DNA from: Candidatus Humimicrobium oleiphilum
GTDB lineage: Bacteria; Actinomycetota; Humimicrobiia; Humimicrobiales; Humimicrobiaceae
DNA: 7,975 nucleotides
Reading direction: 5' to 3'
Assembly (NCBI GenBank): GCA_002304935.1
Contig: DBPS01000007.1
Coordinates: forward strand, 1-7,975
Made by a program: the position numbers and the translations under genes
The notes under the pieces: generated by a model
Database searches by the model: none
What the model was told of the DNA's origin: nothing
What the model saw: only the letters and a program-made list of their open reading frames with translations
In this document: piece by piece, positions 5,894 through 7,975 of the stretch
How the letters are laid out: every line of letters begins with the position of its first letter
Position numbering within the stretch: the first letter of the stretch is position 1

Positions 5894-6116
5894 AAATGAT
5901 ATTTTCTGGATTATTCCACGAAAATACTTCCATAAAAATAATACCTAAAAAATGATTTCTGATGGATGATCAGTAAGATGCAGATGAGTCAAAGGCAGAT
6001 ACTACTTAAAAATTGCAGATAACTAAAGATGATAAAGTAAAATCCTTTGGTAAATAAATTATAAAAAAATTTAGCAATATATTACTAAATTATTTTAAAA
6101 ATTTTAATGAAATTTC
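5894..6116. other. AT-rich intergenic stretch without a gene
   Basis: No credible open reading frame: the ATGs here are followed by stops within about 15 codons. A CTGAT/ATCAG hairpin (5959-5973, 5-bp stem) has no following T-run and is unlikely to terminate transcription. The hexamer GCAGAT occurs three times (5980, 5995, 6015). The stretch ends in the 36-bp palindrome at 6062-6097 and A/T tracts just upstream of the groES promoter, which could act as an UP element. Without a clear terminator, some readthrough from the tsa-MFS cluster into groESL is possible. Confidence 0.5.
6062..6097. repeat. 36-bp near-perfect AT-rich palindrome upstream of groESL
   Basis: The two 18-base halves meet between 6079 and 6080. 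They are reverse complements at 16 of 18 positions; the mismatched pairs are 6067/6092 and 6075/6084. The core is TTAGCAATATATTACTAA (6071-6088). The centre lies about 73 bases before the predicted groES transcript start. It could be a regulator site, a weak terminator hairpin for the upstream cluster (only one G-C pair, no T-tract), or a chance product of AT-rich sequence, although the length argues against chance. Confidence 0.5.
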
Positions 6117-6145
6117 TTGATTTTTAATTTTTAATATACTAAAAT
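6117..6145 (+). promoter_or_regulatory. groESL promoter, sigma-A type
   Basis: TTGATT at 6117-6122 (4/6 to the -35 consensus) and TAAAAT at 6140-6145 (5/6 to the -10 consensus) are separated by exactly 17 bases, with AT tracts upstream. Transcription should start near 6152, just before the CIRCE element. This is the standard layout for HrcA-repressed chaperonin operons. A TATACT at 6135-6140 overlaps the proposed -10 and is an alternative, but lacks a good -35. Confidence 0.7.
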
Positions 6146-6154
6146 CTATCATTG

Positions 6155-6181
6155 TTAGCAGAGTAAAAGTCAGAGTGCTGA
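6155..6181 (+). promoter_or_regulatory. Degenerate CIRCE operator (HrcA binding site)
   Basis: The consensus is TTAGCACTC-N9-GAGTGCTAA. Here the left arm is TTAGCAGAG (6/9), the spacer TAAAAGTCA is exactly nine bases, and the right arm GAGTGCTGA matches 8/9. Arm spacing, position just after the predicted transcript start, and location before groES all agree with CIRCE. The inner three bases of the left arm read GAG instead of CTC, which breaks the symmetry and may weaken repression. HrcA itself is not in the window. Confidence 0.8.
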
Positions 6182-6224
6182 TTTTTAAATGTCAATTTGT
6201 ATAAAAACATAAATATTATCATTT

Positions 6225-6233
6225 AAAGGAGGT
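6225..6233 (+). promoter_or_regulatory. Strong Shine-Dalgarno of groES
   Basis: AAAGGAGGT lies seven bases before the groES ATG and is almost the full anti-Shine-Dalgarno complement. This contrasts with the weak or absent sites of the upstream genes and fits high expression. Confidence 0.9.
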
Positions 6234-6240
6234 ATTAGTA

Positions 6241-6528
6241 ATGAATTACAGACCACTAGGTGACAGATTGCTTATCAAACCAAAGGCAAGCGAAGAAAAA
6301 ACAGCGAGCGGAATCGTTCTTCCGGACACCGCCAAGGAAAAACCACAGGAAGGCGAAGTTATATCTGTAGGTCCAGGCGCAAAGGATGAATCAGGAAACA
6401 GAATAGCCATGGATGTAAAAAAAGGTGACAAGGTTCTTTATTCCAAGTATTCAGGAACAGAAGTTAAAATCAATGGTGTGGAACATTTGATAATAAGGGA
6501 AAGCGACGTTCTGGCTGTGATAGAATAA
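6241..6528 (+). CDS. groES: Co-chaperonin GroES (Hsp10)
   Basis: Heptameric lid of the GroEL folding chamber, cytoplasmic. At 95 residues it has the usual bacterial length. MNYRPLGDRLLIKP (1-14) is the conserved opening strand. The mobile loop that contacts GroEL spans about 15-33 and contains the G24-IVLP28 anchor. GEVISVGPG (38-46), KKGDKVLYSKYSGTEVK and the closing E-SDVLAVIE are standard. The ATG is fixed by the AAAGGAGGT site. It heads the groES-groEL operon under the promoter and CIRCE element directly upstream, with a leader of about 88 bases. No unusual residues noticed. Confidence 0.98.
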   Translation: MNYRPLGDRLLIKPKASEEKTASGIVLPDTAKEKPQEGEVISVGPGAKDESGNRIAMDVKKGDKVLYSKYSGTEVKINGVEHLIIRESDVLAVIE

Positions 6529-6531
6529 AAA

Positions 6532-6555
6532 TCTGTCAGATACCAGATGGACAGA
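6532..6555 (+). other. Hairpin in the groES-groEL spacer
   Basis: TCTGTC (6532-6537) and GACAGA (6550-6555) form a 6-bp stem with a 12-base loop, starting four bases after the groES stop. It has no immediate T-run, so it is unlikely to be a strong terminator. It might mark an RNA-processing or stability point within the bicistronic mRNA, as reported for some bacterial groESL operons, or be incidental. Confidence 0.3.
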
Positions 6556-6601
6556 ATCGATTTATTTAAAAAACATAAATTTTTAAAAGTTTTAATGATT
6601 T

Positions 6602-6608
6602 AAGGAGG
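6602..6608 (+). promoter_or_regulatory. Strong Shine-Dalgarno of groEL
   Basis: AAGGAGG sits eight bases before the ATG at 6617, deciding the start and indicating independent, efficient initiation of groEL rather than coupling to groES. Confidence 0.9.
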
Positions 6609-6616
6609 AATTTAAT

Positions 6617-7975
6617 ATGGCAAAGGATTTAAAATACGATGAATCAGCGAGAAGGTCTCTTGAAAGAGGCGTAAACATTATCGCTGATGCAGTTAAGATC
6701 ACCCTTGGCCCCAAGGGAAGAAACGTAGTTCTTGAAAAGAAATACGGCGCTCCTACAATTACAAATGACGGAGTTACAATCGCAAGAGAAATCGAAGTAG
6801 AAGATGTATTTGAAAATACAGGTGTTCAGCTTCTTAAAGAAGTTGCTACAAAAACAAATGATGTAGCAGGTGACGGTACAACAACAGCTACACTTCTTGC
6901 GCAGGCTATGGTTAAAGAAGGTTTGAGAAACGTTGCTGCAGGCGCTAATCCGCTTGCTCTCAAGAAAGGTATTGAATTTGCAGTTGATGCAGTTGTAAAA
7001 GAAATAGGAAAAGCATCCAAAGACGTTTCTACAGACAAAAAGAAAATCGCTGAAGTTGCAGCAATATCAGCTGCTGATACAGTAATAGGACAGACTATTG
7101 CTGACGCTATGGAAAAAGTCGGGAAAGACGGCGTTATAACTGTTGAAGAATCAAACAAATTCGGAATTGAAATCGAACTGGTTGAAGGCCTTCAGTTTGA
7201 CAAAGGCTATCTTTCACCATATATGGTAACTGATCCTGACAGAATGGAAGCAGTTTTAAACGATCCGTATATATTGATTGCAAACCAGAAAATATCTGCT
7301 GTAAGCGATCTTGTGCCTGTTCTTGAAAAAGTTATGCAAAACGGAAAACCATTACTTATCATTGCCGAAGATGTTGAAGGCGAAGCACTTGCAACAATCG
7401 TTGTAAACAAGCTGAGAGGAACAATAATGTGCGTTGCAGTAAAAGCTCCAGGCTTTGGCGATAGAAGAAAAGCTATGCTTGAAGACATAGCAATCGTTAC
7501 AGGCGGAAAAGTAATAAGCGAAGAATTAGGCATGAAGCTTGAAAATGTTACTCTTGACATGCTTGGTTCAGCAAGACAGGTAAAAGTAGACAAAGAGAAT
7601 ACCACAGTTGTGGAAGGTAAAGGTACTCTTGATGCAATAAAAGGAAGAATCAAACAAATCAAAACTGAAATCGAACAAAGCGATTCAGACTTTGACAAAG
7701 AAAAATTACAGGAAAGACTTGCCAAATTATCAGGCGGCGTTGCAGTTATAAAAGTCGGAGCAGCAACTGAAGTTGAACTTAAAGAAAAGAAACACAGAAT
7801 CGAAGACGCCCTTTCAGCTACAAAAGCAGCTGTTGAGGAAGGTATTGTTCCCGGCGGCGGAGTTGTTCTGGTGGATGTAATGAAGAAAATCGACCTTAAA
7901 TCACTTTCAGGAGATATTCTTACAGGCGCAATGATAGTTATCAAATCTCTTGAAGAACCAATAAGACAGATCGCC
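6617..7975 (+). CDS. groEL: Chaperonin GroEL (Hsp60), 3' end outside window
   Basis: ATP-driven protein-folding chaperonin that forms double seven-membered rings capped by GroES. The window holds 453 codons of an expected 540 or so, and the frame is open at the right edge. Visible ATP-site elements are TLGPKGRNV (29-37), NDGVTIA with D51, and VAGDGTTTA with D86 (83-91). In the apical domain EGLQFDKGYLSPYMVTD and KPLLIIAEDVEGEALATLV-like residues are intact, as is VKAPGFGDRRKAML. RIEDALSATKAAVEEGIVPGGG carries the catalytic Asp of the intermediate domain and the GGG turn. ERGVNIIADAV near the start and EIEQSDSDFDKEKLQERL read as actinobacterial-like, from memory. Codons differ somewhat from neighbours (more AAC, ATC, GAC, GGC, fewer ATA), as expected for a highly expressed gene. 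Cotranscribed with groES, spacer 88 bases. Confidence 0.98.
   Translation, partial: MAKDLKYDESARRSLERGVNIIADAVKITLGPKGRNVVLEKKYGAPTITNDGVTIAREIEVEDVFENTGVQLLKEVATKTNDVAGDGTTTATLLAQAMVKEGLRNVAAGANPLALKKGIEFAVDAVVKEIGKASKDVSTDKKKIAEVAAISAADTVIGQTIADAMEKVGKDGVITVEESNKFGIEIELVEGLQFDKGYLSPYMVTDPDRMEAVLNDPYILIANQKISAVSDLVPVLEKVMQNGKPLLIIAEDVEGEALATIVVNKLRGTIMCVAVKAPGFGDRRKAMLEDIAIVTGGKVISEELGMKLENVTLDMLGSARQVKVDKENTTVVEGKGTLDAIKGRIKQIKTEIEQSDSDFDKEKLQERLAKLSGGVAVIKVGAATEVELKEKKHRIEDALSATKAAVEEGIVPGGGVVLVDVMKKIDLKSLSGDILTGAMIVIKSLEEPIRQIA

Noticed and set aside
5959..5973. CTGAT/ATCAG hairpin after the MFS gene as an intrinsic terminator
   Set aside because: The stem is only 5 bp and is not followed by a T-tract.
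5980..6020. Three copies of GCAGAT as iterons or an operator array
   Set aside because: A hexamer repeated three times at unequal spacing (15 and 20 bases) in a short gap is compatible with chance, and no replication or regulator gene is nearby.
7207..7944. A long minus-strand open frame (245 codons) opposite groEL
   Set aside because: groEL is unmistakable on the plus strand. The antisense product is a Ser/Thr/Pro/Ile-rich shadow caused by groEL codon bias, with no motifs and no ribosome site.

Overview
This is an AT-rich bacterial chromosome segment and looks like core-genome, housekeeping DNA. I see no mobile element, CRISPR array, tRNA or rRNA. The order tsaE, tsaB, tsaD, then groES, groEL recalls the actinobacterial arrangement (alr-tsaE-tsaB-rimI-tsaD-groES-groEL1 in mycobacteria), and the GroEL sequence reads as actinobacterial-like. 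A low-GC, deep-branching member of Actinobacteriota or a relative is therefore my best guess. This rests on remembered gene order and sequence feel, not on a search.

Layout: (1) 1-489, the 3' end of an unrecognised plus-strand gene. (2) 516-956, a convergent minus-strand lipoprotein gene, with a small hairpin between the two. (3) 957-1072, a divergent promoter region in which the -10 boxes of the two strands interlock. (4) 1073-5893, a tight plus-strand cluster: family 4 (Fe-S) uracil-DNA glycosylase, tsaE, tsaB, tsaD and a 12-helix MFS transporter. The first three genes overlap end to start (TAATG, ATGA). (5) 5894-6240, a 347-base AT-rich regulatory gap holding a 36-bp near-palindrome, a sigma-A-type promoter and a degenerate CIRCE operator. 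(6) 6241-7975, groES and the first 453 codons of groEL, each with a strong Shine-Dalgarno sequence.

How the genes work together: TsaE, TsaB and TsaD form the threonylcarbamoyl-transfer machine for t6A37 of ANN-decoding tRNAs. TsaC/Sua5, which makes threonylcarbamoyl-AMP, is not in the window. The glycosylase removes uracil from DNA and ends in a likely sliding-clamp-binding peptide. GroES and GroEL form the chaperonin, probably under HrcA control through CIRCE. rimI, often found between tsaB and tsaD, is absent.

The most notable points are the C-terminal QMGLF peptide on the glycosylase, a Cys-bearing insertion of about 95 residues in TsaB, two substitutions at normally conserved TsaD positions, the one-sided decay of CIRCE, the interlocked divergent promoters, and the long AT palindrome upstream of groES. 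I found no convincing wholly new system.
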